From the NCBI RefSeq assembly GCF_011764545.1, contig NZ_AP022870.1, positions 721,001 through 785,000 on the forward strand: a stretch of DNA of 64,000 nucleotides, written 5' to 3'. The DNA comes from Phytohabitans flavus. Its GTDB lineage: Bacteria; Actinomycetota; Actinomycetes; Mycobacteriales; Micromonosporaceae. A model generated the notes under the pieces. That model was not told the DNA's origin. It did no database searches and worked only from the letters and a program-made list of their open reading frames with translations. Shown piece by piece: positions 1-9,810 of this stretch (position 1 is the stretch's first letter; every line of letters begins with the position of its first letter). The position numbers and the translations under genes are program-made.

Positions 1-2
1 AC

Positions 3-1166
3 CTGATCGTCGGCGCGGCGGCCGGGCGCGAGGTGGCCCGGATCGACCCGCCGGCCCGCGACGCGCTGCGCCTCGGGGCGTACCAGCTGCTGCACACCCG
101 CGTGCCGGCGCACGCCGCGGTCTCCGCCACGGTCGACCTGGTGCGGTCGGTCGCGCCGGGCGCCACGGGGTTCGCCAACGCGGTGCTCCGCGAGATCGGT
201 ACCCAGGACCTGGACGCGTGGATCGCCAAGGTCGCGCCACCGTACGACAAGGACCCGACCGCCTACCTCGCGGTCGCCGACAGCCATCCACAGTGGATCG
301 TGCGGGCGTTCAACGAGGCGCTCGGCAGCGACCTGGACGAGACCACCCGCCTGCTGATCGAAGACAACCAGCGCCCGCCGGTACACCTGTGCGCCCGCCC
401 GGGTCGGGTGGACGCGGTCGAGCTCGCCGACGAGGTGGGTGGCGCGCCGGGTGCCTTCTCGCCGTACGCGGTCTACCTGCCCGGCGGTGCGCCCGGCGAC
501 CTGGCGGCCGTGGTCGAGGGGCGCGCGCACGTCCAGGACGAGGGCTCCCAGCTCGTCGCCGCCGCGCTCGTCAACGCGTCGCTGGACGGCCCGGACGCCC
601 GCTGGCTCGACCTGTGCGCCGGCCCCGGCGGCAAGGCGGGGCTGCTCGGCGCCCTGGCCGTGGAGCGCGGTGCCGAGGTGACCGCGGTCGAGGTCGCCGA
701 GCACCGCGCGCGGCTCGTGTCGCAGGCCACCCGCGGGCTGCCGGTGACAGTGTTGCACCAGGACGGCCGGGAGGAGCTGCCCGAGCCGGCGTACGACCGG
801 GTGCTCGTGGACGCGCCGTGCACCGGGCTCGGCTCGCTGCGCCGCCGCCCGGAGTCGCGGTGGCGCCGCCAGCCGTCCGACCTGCCGCCGCTGACCCGGC
901 TCCAGCGCGAGCTGCTCGGCGCGGCGTTCCGGGCGGTACGGCCGGGCGGGCTCGTCGCGTACGTGACGTGCTCGCCGCACCTTGTCGAGACCCACGTGAC
1001 GGTCACCGAGGCGGCCCGCCGCAGCGGCCTGCCGGTCGACCTCGTCGACGCCCGCCCGTTCCTGCCCGCCGGCATGCCCGGACTCGGGGCGGGCCCGACG
1101 GTCCAGCTGTGGCCCCACCGCCACGGCACGGACGCCATGTTCCTGGCGCTGCTTCGCCGCGGCTAG
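3..1166 (+). CDS. rsmB: 16S rRNA (cytosine-967-C5) methyltransferase RsmB, 5' end cut by window edge
   Basis: The reading frame is open back to the first bases, so the true start lies upstream; the GTG at 33 is internal. The visible part begins inside the NusB-like RNA-binding domain (about the first 90 residues) and continues into a Rossmann SAM methyltransferase: SAM loop LDLCAGPGGKAG, then VDAPCTGLGSLRRRP holding the PCTGLG motif with the releasing Cys, then YVTCSPH holding the catalytic Cys of the TC motif. By family it makes m5C967 in 16S rRNA during 30S assembly. Upstream of rpe, as in many actinomycetes (where it usually follows fmt). Frame and motifs are intact. Confidence 0.93.
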   Translation: MIVGAAAGREVARIDPPARDALRLGAYQLLHTRVPAHAAVSATVDLVRSVAPGATGFANAVLREIGTQDLDAWIAKVAPPYDKDPTAYLAVADSHPQWIVRAFNEALGSDLDETTRLLIEDNQRPPVHLCARPGRVDAVELADEVGGAPGAFSPYAVYLPGGAPGDLAAVVEGRAHVQDEGSQLVAAALVNASLDGPDARWLDLCAGPGGKAGLLGALAVERGAEVTAVEVAEHRARLVSQATRGLPVTVLHQDGREELPEPAYDRVLVDAPCTGLGSLRRRPESRWRRQPSDLPPLTRLQRELLGAAFRAVRPGGLVAYVTCSPHLVETHVTVTEAARRSGLPVDLVDARPFLPAGMPGLGAGPTVQLWPHRHGTDAMFLALLRRG

Positions 1167-1224
1167 CCAGGCCAGCCCTGAGGCGCGCCGCTCGCGGAGC
1201 GCGCGCCTCAGGCAGCCACGGGGG

Positions 1225-2130
1225 TCAGCGGATGCGGAGCGCTCCCGGGCCGGCGCCCTTCATCGAGCGGCGCAGGTCCTGGTCGCTGATCCACATGAAG
1301 CACTGCACGCCCCGGTCGCCGTCCGCCCACTCTTCCTCGTCCGGGAAGTAGATGATCGTCCCGGTGCGGTACCTGAGGTTGCTGTCGCTCGGGACCTTCG
1401 CCCACTTCGCTACGATGCTGCGGCAGGCGTCGTGGGCACGCTGCGTGTTCTTCTCGAAGTCCGCGTAGGAGCTCTCCGGCGCGGTCCACACGCCCGCGAA
1501 CTCGGCTCCGTGCGCGGTTTCGCAGGTGACCGGGTTCATCGCGGTGATGTCCTTCTTGTCGCTGCTCAGGATCGCTCTGAAGCACCCGTACGCCATCGGG
1601 AACGACGCCTTGAGGATGTCCTTGAGGTTTCCGGAGCGGCGCGAGATCTTGGCGTTGTCGTCGAGGGACTGGACCTCGGCGAGGTCGCACCGGAACCACC
1701 GGCTGCCGCCCTCCCACGCCTCCTTGGCGGGGTAGTAGATGAACAGGTCGAGGCGGCCGCCGCGCCAGTCTCCGCCCAGGTACTCGCTGACCTTGGTGTT
1801 GCACTCGTCGAACGCCTTGCGCGCGCCCGGCGAGCCCTTCTCCGGCGGCCCGGCGGCGTCCTTCTCCGAGCCGGTGAACTGGCCGATGTGCACCGTCTCG
1901 TAGTGGTGGTCGACCCCGCAGTCGAGCGGGTTGTACTGCGCGCGCGAGATGAGCTGCCCGTCCGGCAGCGACAGGTGGCACACGCCCGACTCGGGTACGA
2001 ACGATGTCGCCTCGGGCTGCGCCTTCCAATCGTCTGTCAGGCTGCCATCGACACCGGCCGGATTCGCGCAGCCCGCGAGCACCGTCGCCAACAAACTACC
2101 GATAACCGCTAAGCCCACCACGCGTCGCAT
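1225..2130 (-). CDS. Septum-formation-family lipoprotein (two repeated extracytoplasmic domains)
   Basis: Start chosen at the ATG ending at 2130 because GGAGGGCGAT precedes it directly and the protein then begins with a signal peptide ([21 protein letters not shown]) ending in lipobox LAGC. An in-frame ATG 57 bases upstream would bury the signal. The mature part has two similar cysteine-containing repeats of about 120 residues (first around [25 protein letters not shown], second around [17 protein letters not shown]), the pattern of the Septum_form family seen on actinobacterial cell surfaces. Function is not established for the family. 301 residues. Divergent from rpe with only about 120 bases between starts. 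Confidence 0.7.
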   Translation of the reverse strand: MRRVVGLAVIGSLLATVLAGCANPAGVDGSLTDDWKAQPEATSFVPESGVCHLSLPDGQLISRAQYNPLDCGVDHHYETVHIGQFTGSEKDAAGPPEKGSPGARKAFDECNTKVSEYLGGDWRGGRLDLFIYYPAKEAWEGGSRWFRCDLAEVQSLDDNAKISRRSGNLKDILKASFPMAYGCFRAILSSDKKDITAMNPVTCETAHGAEFAGVWTAPESSYADFEKNTQRAHDACRSIVAKWAKVPSDSNLRYRTGTIIYFPDEEEWADGDRGVQCFMWISDQDLRRSMKGAGPGALRIR

Positions 2131-2247
2131 ATCGCCCTCCCCAGGGTCCGCGTCCGGCCGCAGCATACGGCACCCGCGCCACAGCACCCGTCAATCGCTA
2201 TACGACGGGCGGGCGACAATGGGTCTCGGCTCCGTACACTGTCGTGG

Positions 2248-2928
2248 GTGAGCGCACCATCGCCGGTCGTCGCGCCGAGCATCCTCGCCGCTGACTTCGC
2301 CCGCCTCGCCGACGAGGTCCGTGCCGTCGAGGGCGCCGCTGACTGGATTCACGTCGATGTGATGGACAACCATTTCGTGCCCAACCTGACCATCGGGCTG
2401 CCGGTGGTGCAGAGCCTGCGGGCGGCGACCACGATCCCGTTCGACGTGCACCTGATGATCGAGGAGCCCCGGCGGTGGGCACCGGGCTACGCCGACGCGG
2501 GGGCGTACAACGTGACGTTCCACGCGGAGGCGTCGGACAACCCGGTCTCGCTGGCCAAGGACCTGCGTGCCGCCGGTGCGAAGGCTGGGCTGGCGATCGA
2601 CCGCGACACCCCCATCGAGCCGTACCTGGAGCTGCTGCCCAGCTTCGACACGCTGCTGATCATGACGATCAAGGCCGGGTTCGGCGGGCAGAAGTTCATC
2701 CCGGCCATGCTCGACAAGGTCGCCGCCGCCCGCCGGCACGCCAAGGCCGGCCACCTGGAGCTGCGCATCGAGGTCGACGGCGGGATCGCCGAGGACACGA
2801 TCGCCGAGGCGGCCGCGGCGGGCGCGGACGCGTTCGTGGCCGGCACCGCCGTCTACAGCGCACAGGACCCGGCCGAGGCGGTGCGCAAGCTGCGCGGCCT
2901 AGCCGCCCGGGCGATGGCCGAGCCGTGA
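2248..2928 (+). CDS. rpe: Ribulose-phosphate 3-epimerase
   Basis: Interconverts D-ribulose 5-phosphate and D-xylulose 5-phosphate in the pentose phosphate pathway (cytosolic, metal-dependent TIM barrel). Visible signatures are [12 protein letters not shown] near the N-terminus, the metal/catalytic strand [16 protein letters not shown], the phosphate-loop region [14 protein letters not shown] and VDGGI near the C-terminus. 226 residues is the normal length. The GTG start is the first in frame giving the conserved PSILAADF start region. Its stop overlaps the next gene by GTGA, so the two are probably translationally coupled. Its product pathway (ribulose 5-phosphate) feeds DHBP synthesis by the downstream rib genes. 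Confidence 0.95.
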   Translation: MSAPSPVVAPSILAADFARLADEVRAVEGAADWIHVDVMDNHFVPNLTIGLPVVQSLRAATTIPFDVHLMIEEPRRWAPGYADAGAYNVTFHAEASDNPVSLAKDLRAAGAKAGLAIDRDTPIEPYLELLPSFDTLLIMTIKAGFGGQKFIPAMLDKVAAARRHAKAGHLELRIEVDGGIAEDTIAEAAAAGADAFVAGTAVYSAQDPAEAVRKLRGLAARAMAEP

Positions 2929-3893
2929 CCGCCGAGCCGGCCGTCGAGCGGCCCGACCTGATCCTCGTCGTCGACGACGACCAGGACATCGCGCGCTTCG
3001 TGAGCGTCAACCTCAAGATCCACGGCTTCGAGGTGGTGCTGGCGGGCGACGGTCAGGAGGCGCTCGAGCTGGTCGAGCGGCGCCATCCCGACCTGGCGGT
3101 GGTCGACCTGATGATGCCCCGCATGGACGGGCTGGAGCTGACCCGCCGCCTCCGGGCCAACCCGATGACCTCCGCGCTCCCCGTGATCATGCTGACCGCC
3201 AAGGGCATGACCGTCGACAAGGTGGTCGGCCTCACCGCCGGCGCCGACGACTACCTGGTCAAGCCCTTCGACACGCTGGAGCTGATCGCCCGGGTCCGCT
3301 CCACGCTCCGGCGCAACCAGGAGTTCCGCGAGGTCTCGCCGCTCACTGGCCTGCCGGGTAACACCCGGGTGCGGCGCGAGATCCTCGACCGGATGCGCAG
3401 CGGCAGCGACTACGCGGTCGGGTATGTCGATGTCGACCGGTTCAAGAGCGTCAACGATGTGTACGGGTTCGAGCGCGGCGACGAGTTCATCACCGCCCTG
3501 GCCCGCAGCATGCACCGGGCGGTGGTCTCGGCGGGGCTGCCGCCGGCGTTCCTCGGCCACATCGGCGGCGACGACTTCGTGATCGTCTGCCACCCGGACC
3601 AGGTGCTGCCGCTCACCCAGCAGGCGGTGGTCGACTTCGAGCAGGCCGCCGACGAGCTGTACGACCCCGAGCACGCCAAGCGCGGCTACATCCTCGTGCC
3701 CGACCGCCGGGGCAACCTCCAGAAAGCCGCGTTGGTGACCCTCTCGGTGGGCGTGGCCCAGTCCACGGCGACCGGCCGCAAGTACACCGACCCGCGCGAG
3801 GTCATCGCGGTTGCCTCGGAGATGAAGAAGGTCGCGAAGAACCAGCCCGGCTCCTACATCGCGGTCGACCGCCGCAAAGCGGAGAGCGAGTAA
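2925..3893 (+). CDS. Response regulator with receiver and GGDEF domains
   Basis: The frame is open far upstream into rpe, but the real start is the GTG overlapping the rpe stop (GTGA). It gives a 322-residue protein starting just before [14 protein letters not shown]. Receiver domain about 10-125: acidic pair DDD, phospho-acceptor Asp in [11 protein letters not shown], Thr in MLTAK and Lys in LVKPFD. GGDEF domain about 135-320 with signature [10 protein letters not shown], i.e. GGDDF instead of GGDEF or GGEEF, so cyclase activity is uncertain. By family it would make or sense c-di-GMP after phosphorylation. No partner histidine kinase is adjacent. The extra stretch around [12 protein letters not shown] lies inside the GGDEF fold. 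Confidence 0.85.
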   Translation: MTAEPAVERPDLILVVDDDQDIARFVSVNLKIHGFEVVLAGDGQEALELVERRHPDLAVVDLMMPRMDGLELTRRLRANPMTSALPVIMLTAKGMTVDKVVGLTAGADDYLVKPFDTLELIARVRSTLRRNQEFREVSPLTGLPGNTRVRREILDRMRSGSDYAVGYVDVDRFKSVNDVYGFERGDEFITALARSMHRAVVSAGLPPAFLGHIGGDDFVIVCHPDQVLPLTQQAVVDFEQAADELYDPEHAKRGYILVPDRRGNLQKAALVTLSVGVAQSTATGRKYTDPREVIAVASEMKKVAKNQPGSYIAVDRRKAESE

Positions 3894-3966
3894 CGGCTGT
3901 GATGTTGGCCGCCTAGCGTGGTGCGGTGGCGTGACAAAGGTGTAAGACTCGATGGGTAACCCACCA

Positions 3967-4112
3967 CGCGCTGGCGGGGCTCGGTGAAATTCCGAACCGG
4001 CGGTAATCCGGGGCGCATGCCCGGAAAGCCCGCGACCCGGTCGTAGCCAACGACCGGTTGACCTGGTGTGAGTCCAGGGCCGACGGTCATAGTCCGGATG
4101 GGAGTTAGCGCG
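3967..4112 (+). promoter_or_regulatory. FMN riboswitch (RFN element)
   Basis: The conserved RFN core is present: GGGCTCGGTGAAATTCCG, then AACCGGCGGTA, AGCCCGCGA, GTGAGTCCAGGGCCGACGGT and ATAGTCCGGATGGGAG. Helix P1 is perfect (CGCGCT at 3967-3972 pairs with AGCGCG at 4107-4112). It ends about 115 bases before the ribD ATG and no other gene intervenes, so it should repress the rib operon when FMN is abundant. It fills most of the 334-base gap between the GGDEF gene and ribD. Confidence 0.95.
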
Positions 4113-4184
4113 CGGGACGGAGGCACCCCTCGACGGGGTCGGTTCACCGACGCCGTCGCAGCTGCCGCCCCAACGCCACCCTCA

Positions 4185-4218
4185 TCTCCCTGCCCGCGCA
4201 CCCCGCAGGCATTGGAGA
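4185..4218 (+). promoter_or_regulatory. Candidate Shine-Dalgarno-sequestering helix of the FMN riboswitch
   Basis: TCTCC and CTGC (4185-4193) can pair with GCAG (4205-4208) and GGAGA (4214-4218). The latter is the ribD ribosome-binding site (GGAGAGGGA). A smaller hairpin (ACCCCTCGACGGGGT, 4125-4139) without a T tract lies between. This layout favours translational rather than transcriptional control, but no folding was computed. Confidence 0.45.
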
Positions 4219-4227
4219 GGGACGCCC

Positions 4228-5283
4228 ATGGCGAGCGTTGACGAGGCGATGTGTCGCGCGATCGCGCTGGCCGCCCGCGGGCTCGGCACCACAAGTCCCA
4301 ATCCGGTCGTGGGCTGCGTCATCCTCGACTCCGCCGGCGAGGCCGTGGGCGAGGGCTTCCACGCGTACGCGGGCGGCCCGCACGCCGAGATCGTCGCGCT
4401 GGCCCAGGCCGGGGATCGGGCCCGGGGCGGTACCGCCGTCGTCACGCTGGAGCCCTGCGACCACACCGGACGCACCGGCCCCTGCTCGGCCGCGCTCATC
4501 CGGGCCGGCGTGTCCAGGGTCGTGATCGCCGTCGCCGACCCCAACCCGCTCGCCCGCGGTGGCGTCAAGAGGCTCCGCCAAGGCGGCGTCGAGGTGGTCA
4601 CCGGTGTGCGCGAGGCCGAAGCCGAGCAGGGCAACATCGCCTGGCTGACCGCCGTGCGCCGGGGCTGGCCGTACGTGATCTGGAAGTACGCCGCGACCCT
4701 CGACGGCCGTTCCGCCGCCATCGACGGCACGAGCATGTGGATCACGTCCGAGGCGGCCCGGATGGACGTGCACAAGCTGCGCAGCACCGTCGACGCGGTC
4801 GTCGTGGGGGTCGGCACCATCCTCGCCGACGACTCCCGGCTAACCGCGCGCAACCTGCGCGACGGCACGCTCAACATCCGGCAGCCGTTGCGCGTGGTCG
4901 TGGACTCCGCCGGCCGTACCCCCGAGAAAGCCCGCGTGCGCGACGGCGCCGCACCCACCTGGGTGGTCACCGCGGCGGACGTAGGGGCGGGTCCGGACGG
5001 CCGGGTCGACCTGGCCGCGCTGCTCGCCGGCCTCTACGACCGCGGCATCCGGGCCGTCCTGCTGGAAGGCGGGCCGACGCTCTCCGGCGGCTTTCTCGCC
5101 GCCGGACTCATCGACAAGATCATCGGGTACGTGGCGCCGAAGCTCCTCGGCGCCGGATCACCCGCGCTCGCCGACGCGGGCGTGCACACCATCGCCGAAG
5201 CCATCGACCTGGACTACACCGAGATCACCCAGGTCGGACCGGACCTGCGCTTCACCGCGGTGCCGCGCAAAAGGGAGGGCTAG
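4228..5283 (+). CDS. ribD: Bifunctional riboflavin deaminase/reductase RibD
   Basis: Catalyses steps two and three of riboflavin synthesis after GTP cyclohydrolase II: deamination of the diaminopyrimidine, then NADPH reduction of the ribosyl side chain. N-terminal deaminase domain (about 1-145) has the zinc motif HAEIVAL and EPCDHTGRTGPC. The C-terminal reductase domain (about 150-351) has WKYAATLDGRSAA and the late VLLEGGPTLSGGFL. Length 351 is usual. ATG start follows GGAGAGGGA closely. First gene of ribD-ribE-ribBA-ribH under the FMN riboswitch; only three bases separate it from ribE. Confidence 0.96.
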   Translation: MASVDEAMCRAIALAARGLGTTSPNPVVGCVILDSAGEAVGEGFHAYAGGPHAEIVALAQAGDRARGGTAVVTLEPCDHTGRTGPCSAALIRAGVSRVVIAVADPNPLARGGVKRLRQGGVEVVTGVREAEAEQGNIAWLTAVRRGWPYVIWKYAATLDGRSAAIDGTSMWITSEAARMDVHKLRSTVDAVVVGVGTILADDSRLTARNLRDGTLNIRQPLRVVVDSAGRTPEKARVRDGAAPTWVVTAADVGAGPDGRVDLAALLAGLYDRGIRAVLLEGGPTLSGGFLAAGLIDKIIGYVAPKLLGAGSPALADAGVHTIAEAIDLDYTEITQVGPDLRFTAVPRKREG

Positions 5284-5286
5284 TCA

Positions 5287-5906
5287 ATGTTCACCGGGAT
5301 TGTCGAGGAACTGGGCGAGCTTGTGCGCCTGGACTGGCACGGCGACGGCGGGGTCGCCGCGCTGCGCGGCCCGCTCGTCGCGTCCGACGCCGGTCCGGGC
5401 GACTCGATCGCGGTCAACGGCGTGTGTCTCACGGTCGTGGCGGCCGAGGGCGACGGGTTCACGGTCGACGTGATGAAGGAGACCTTCGACCGCACGGCGC
5501 TCGGCACGCTCACGCCCGGCGACCCGGTCAACCTCGAACGTGCTGCCACGCTCAGCACGCGCCTCGGCGGCCACCTGGTCCAGGGGCACGTCGACGGGGT
5601 CGGGCGGATCCTGTCCCGGACGCCCGGAGATCGGTGGGAAGACGTCCAGATCGAACTTCCGCCGGGTCTTACCCGTTACGTGGTGGAAAAGGGGTCGATC
5701 ACCGTTGACGGGGTATCGCTGACCGTCGTGGCGGTGGACGACTCGAAGTTCGCGGTGAGCCTGATACCCACCACCCTCGCGCTCACCACTCTCGGGCGTA
5801 AGCACGCCGGAGACCTGGTCAACCTGGAGGTCGACGTGATCGGCAAGTACGTGGAGAAGCTCCTGGCACCGGCGCCCGCACAGGATCGGGCGGACGGAGT
5901 TTCGGC

Positions 5907-5910
<4 letters not shown>
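5287..5910 (+). CDS. ribE: Riboflavin synthase, alpha subunit
   Basis: Converts two 6,7-dimethyl-8-ribityllumazine molecules to riboflavin and a pyrimidine that re-enters the pathway. Two lumazine-binding repeats are visible: the first opens with the diagnostic [10 protein letters not shown] and contains [11 protein letters not shown]; the second starts around [13 protein letters not shown] and contains [12 protein letters not shown]. 207 residues is normal. The final codons overlap ribBA by ATGA, typical translational coupling. The supplier of its substrate, RibH, is encoded two genes later in the same operon. Confidence 0.96.
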
Positions 5911-7133
<1,223 letters not shown>

Positions 7134-7169
7134 ATGGCAGGCTTTGGCTGCACCGAGGGGCGCGTCTGA
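7134..7169 (+). other. 11-codon open frame that mimics the start of ribH
   Basis: Directly after the ribBA stop an ATG opens MAGFGCTEGRV and ends with TGA overlapping the ribH ATG (TGATG). Its first four residues, MAGF, repeat at the ribH start (MAGFGEP), and the DNA matches in 12 of 14 bases (ATGGCAGGCTTTGG against ATGGCAGGGTTCGG). It may be a small local duplication of the ribH start that now works as a coupling peptide, or simply debris. Confidence 0.4.
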
Positions 7170-7642
7170 TGGCAGGGTTCGGAGAGCCCGGTGTGTCCTT
7201 TGTGGACGCACAAGGGTTGACGGTCGGGATCGTGGCCGCGCGGTGGCACGGCGACCTGACCGACCACATGCTGGCCCGCGCGATCGAGGCCGCGAAGGCC
7301 TGCAACGCGGCGGACATCGTGGTGGCGAGGGTGGCCGGCTCGGTCGAGCTGCCGGTGGTGGCGCAGGCGCTGGCCCGCCGGTGCGACGTGGTGGTCGCGC
7401 TGGGCGTGGTCGTGCGCGGCGCCACAGCCCACTTCGACTACGTGTGCAAGTCGGTCACCGAGGGCCTGACGCGGGTAGCGCTGGACGAGGCGACCCCGGT
7501 CGCGCACGGCGTGCTGACGGTCAACACGATCGAACAGGCCCGCGACCGCGCCGGACTCGCGGGATCGGCCGAGGACAAGGGCTGGTCCGCCACGGTCGCC
7601 GCGCTCGACGCGGCGCTCGCGATCCGGGGCCTGGCCATCTGA
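7169..7642 (+). CDS. ribH: 6,7-Dimethyl-8-ribityllumazine synthase
   Basis: Condenses the RibD product with 3,4-dihydroxy-2-butanone 4-phosphate to give lumazine, the substrate of RibE. Visible motifs: GIVAARWHGDLTDHML near the N-terminus, GSVELPVVAQAL, VVALGVVVRGATAHFDYVC with the catalytic His, and PVAHGVLTVNT. 157 residues, normal for the icosahedral or pentameric enzyme. Start chosen at the ATG overlapping the preceding TGA; the frame is open far upstream but only as a shadow of ribBA. Last gene of the operon and followed by a strong hairpin. Confidence 0.95.
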   Translation: MAGFGEPGVSFVDAQGLTVGIVAARWHGDLTDHMLARAIEAAKACNAADIVVARVAGSVELPVVAQALARRCDVVVALGVVVRGATAHFDYVCKSVTEGLTRVALDEATPVAHGVLTVNTIEQARDRAGLAGSAEDKGWSATVAALDAALAIRGLAI

Positions 7643-7646
7643 CACC

Positions 7647-7683
7647 GGTGCGTCCCCGCGCCACCCGGTCGCGGGGACGCACC
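7647..7683 (+). terminator. Terminator hairpin after the rib operon
   Basis: A perfect 14-bp stem, GGTGCGTCCCCGCG at 7647-7660 and CGCGGGGACGCACC at 7670-7683, with a 9-base loop begins four bases after the ribH stop. There is no T tract, which is common for actinomycete terminators. Confidence 0.75.
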
Positions 7684-8136
7684 CTGGCTGGAGAGCTTCC
7701 GGGGGCAGCAGTTCTTCTTGGGATGGGTATTTTCCCCGGTCCGCGTCAGCTGCGGACCGTATGCTCCCGCGGGCACCGCTGCGGTCGGCGGCTCGCTGGC
7801 GCTCGCCGAGATCCCCGACCTCCGCTGCCGGGTTCGCGGTCCAAGCCCAACGTTGGTTCCTCTTTCGACGAGCTCTCGAGCTGGGCGCATGGCCGCGCCC
7901 AGCCGCAGACCCACGATCCGGCCCTGGCGTTGGCCTTGGGACGCGGACCCCTGCGGCTAGGACCTGGGCGCGTCGATGCGCCCAGGTCGACAGGCACTCG
8001 GCCGCGACACCCCGGGCAACGACGCGGCTTGGAGCAGTCGGGCACGCCGTCGAAAGCGCCCGCCGCGGCGGGCGGGCAATAAGTCTTCCCAAAGCCCCAC
8101 AGAGCGCCCGGCGCCGGCGATGCCGGCCGGGGTTTT
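7684..8136. repeat. Gene-free, hairpin-rich intergenic block
   Basis: No open frame here looks coding on either strand. Several near-perfect inverted repeats are present: CGGTCCGC/GCGGACCG around 7738-7760, GCTGGGCGC/GCGCCCAGC at 7880-7903, GACCTGGGCGC/GCGCCCAGGTC at 7961-7988 and the 16-base palindrome GCCCGCCGCGGCGGGC at 8058-8073. The block lies between the convergent ends of the rib operon and the ABC importer operon and runs into a dispersed repeat. Confidence 0.5.
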
Positions 8137-8151
8137 GGTTGTGTGCCGCGA

Positions 8152-8211
8152 AGGGTGAGGCCGCGGGAGCAGCGGTCTGGACCACCGCGGACGTCGCGGT
8201 AGCTCAAGTCT
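8152..8211 (-). repeat. Dispersed 60-base repeat, copy 1
   Basis: These 60 bases match 40225-40284 with only two differences (8178 and 8208), and weaker similarity extends about 15 bases further left. Inside are CCGCGG boxes at both sides of a near-palindrome GGTCTGGACC. Translated on the minus strand it reads LSYRDVRGGPDRCSRGLTL, but no open frame around it is shared between copies, so it is more likely a non-coding element than a gene. It sits 35 bases beyond the stop of the minus-strand ABC ATPase gene. Confidence 0.7.
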
Positions 8212-8245
8212 CCATTGTGGAATGGCTTCCGCCGGCTCCAAAGGT

Positions 8246-8989
8246 CTAAAGCCGGCCCGCCTCGATGATCCGGCTCAGGAACTGGCGCGTGCGGGGCTCG
8301 GCCGGCTCCGCGAACACCGTCTCCGGCGGTCCCTGCTCCAGCACCCGCCCGCCGTCCAGGAAGCACACCCGGTCGGCCACCTGGCGCGCGAAGCCCATCT
8401 CGTGCGTGGCCAGCACCATCGTCACGCCCTCGGACTTCAGGTCGCGGATCATCGAGAGCACCTCGCCCACCAGCTCCGGGTCCAGCGCCGACGTCACCTC
8501 GTCCAGCAGGAGCAGCCGGGGTGAGTTGACCAGCGCGCGCACGATCGCGACCCGCTGCTGCTGGCCGCCGGAGAGCCGGTCCGGGTACTCGCCGGCCTTG
8601 TCGGCCAGCCCCACCCGGGCCAGCCACTCTCGCGCGGTGGCGACGGCGGTGGCGCGGGGAACCTTGTGCACCCGCGTCGGCGCCAGCACGATGTTCTCCA
8701 GCACGGTCATGTGCGGAAACAGGTTGTACGCCTGGAAGACGATGCCGATCCGCTGGCGTACCTTGTCCGGGTTTACCCGCGGGTCGGTGATGTGCTCGCC
8801 GTCCAGGTGGATGGTGCCGTCGTCGATCTCCTCCAGGAGGTTGACACAGCGCAGCAGCGTGGACTTGCCCGAGCCGGACGCCCCGATCAGCGCCACCACC
8901 TCGTGCTCGGCCACGTCGAAGTCCAGCCGGTCGAGGACCACGTGGCCGCCGAATTCCTTGCGCAGGCCGCGGCACGATAGGAGCGTCAC
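8246..8989 (-). CDS. Polar amino acid ABC transporter, ATP-binding protein
   Basis: 247-residue GlnQ/GltL-type ATPase. Walker A is GASGSGKST (about residue 37), Q-loop VFQAYNLFPHMTVLEN, ABC signature LSGGQQQRVAIVRAL, Walker B LLLLDEVTSALDPELVGEVL and the H-loop VLATHEMGFARQVADRV. The MTVLENI and DPELVGEVL wording is typical of polar amino acid importers. GTG start overlaps the permease stop (GTGA). Last gene of a three-gene minus-strand operon (binding protein, permease, ATPase). Substrate cannot be fixed from sequence. Confidence 0.92.
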   Translation of the reverse strand: MTLLSCRGLRKEFGGHVVLDRLDFDVAEHEVVALIGASGSGKSTLLRCVNLLEEIDDGTIHLDGEHITDPRVNPDKVRQRIGIVFQAYNLFPHMTVLENIVLAPTRVHKVPRATAVATAREWLARVGLADKAGEYPDRLSGGQQQRVAIVRALVNSPRLLLLDEVTSALDPELVGEVLSMIRDLKSEGVTMVLATHEMGFARQVADRVCFLDGGRVLEQGPPETVFAEPAEPRTRQFLSRIIEAGRL

Positions 8990-9810
8990 GACTGCCTCCG
9001 CGCGGCGCGCAGCGTCACCCAGTCGGTGATCGCGATCAGTGGGATGGCCAGCAGCACGAAGAGCACGCCGGCCACGATGTACGGCGTGTAGTTGAACGTC
9101 TCCGCCGTGTGGATCTGCGCGGCCCGCACCGCGTCGATCGGGCCGGCCAGGGAGACGAGCCCCACGTCCTTCTGGAGGGCCACGGTGTCGTTGAGTAACG
9201 GCGGCGCCACCCGCCGTACGGCCTGGGGGAGCACCACGTGGCGCATCGTCTGCCGGTACGTCAGCCCCAGCGACCGCGCGGCCGCGAGCTGGCTCGGGTG
9301 CACCGACTCGATACCGGCGCGGAAGACCTCGGCCAGGTACCCCGAGTACGTGATGACCAGCGCGATCCCGCCCAGTACCAGCGTGCTCGGCATGCCCTGG
9401 AGCCGCAGTCCCGGTACGCCGAGGGTCATCACGTAGAGCACGATGATGAGCGGCAGCCCGCGGAACGTGTACGTGTACCCGGTCGCCAGCAGCCGTACCG
9501 GGAAGAAGACCGGCCCGCGGAGCGTACGCAGCAGCGCCACGACCAAGCCGAGCGCCAGCGCGCCGATCGCGCAGAAGAAGAGCAGCCGGATGTTGAGCCA
9601 CAGCCCGCGCAACACGTCGGGCAGCGACTCGCGGGCCACGGACGCGTCCAGGAACGACTCCCGCACGCGCGCCCAGCCCGGCGCCCCGGTCACGGCCACG
9701 ACCAGCAGGACGCCGAGCACCAAAGTGGACAGTGCGGCGACGAGTACGGATAGGAGCGTCTGCCGCCGCCGGTAGGCGAGACGGTCCTGTTGAGCGGGGC
9801 TGAGCGTCAC
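8986..9810 (-). CDS. Amino acid ABC transporter permease
   Basis: 274-residue integral membrane protein of the HisM/GlnP type. N-terminal cytoplasmic stretch (VTLSPAQQDRLAYRRRQT) and a first membrane helix around LVAALSTLVLGVLLVVAV, then further helices. The coupling loop EAA motif is seen as AAARSLGLTYRQTMRHVVLPQAVRRVAPP. A sizeable extracytoplasmic segment (SFLDASVARESLPDVLRG) separates helices one and two. The GTG start overlaps the stop of the binding protein gene and its own stop overlaps the ATPase start, so all three are coupled. A single permease gene implies a homodimer. Confidence 0.9.
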   Translation of the reverse strand: MTLSPAQQDRLAYRRRQTLLSVLVAALSTLVLGVLLVVAVTGAPGWARVRESFLDASVARESLPDVLRGLWLNIRLLFFCAIGALALGLVVALLRTLRGPVFFPVRLLATGYTYTFRGLPLIIVLYVMTLGVPGLRLQGMPSTLVLGGIALVITYSGYLAEVFRAGIESVHPSQLAAARSLGLTYRQTMRHVVLPQAVRRVAPPLLNDTVALQKDVGLVSLAGPIDAVRAAQIHTAETFNYTPYIVAGVLFVLLAIPLIAITDWVTLRAARRQS

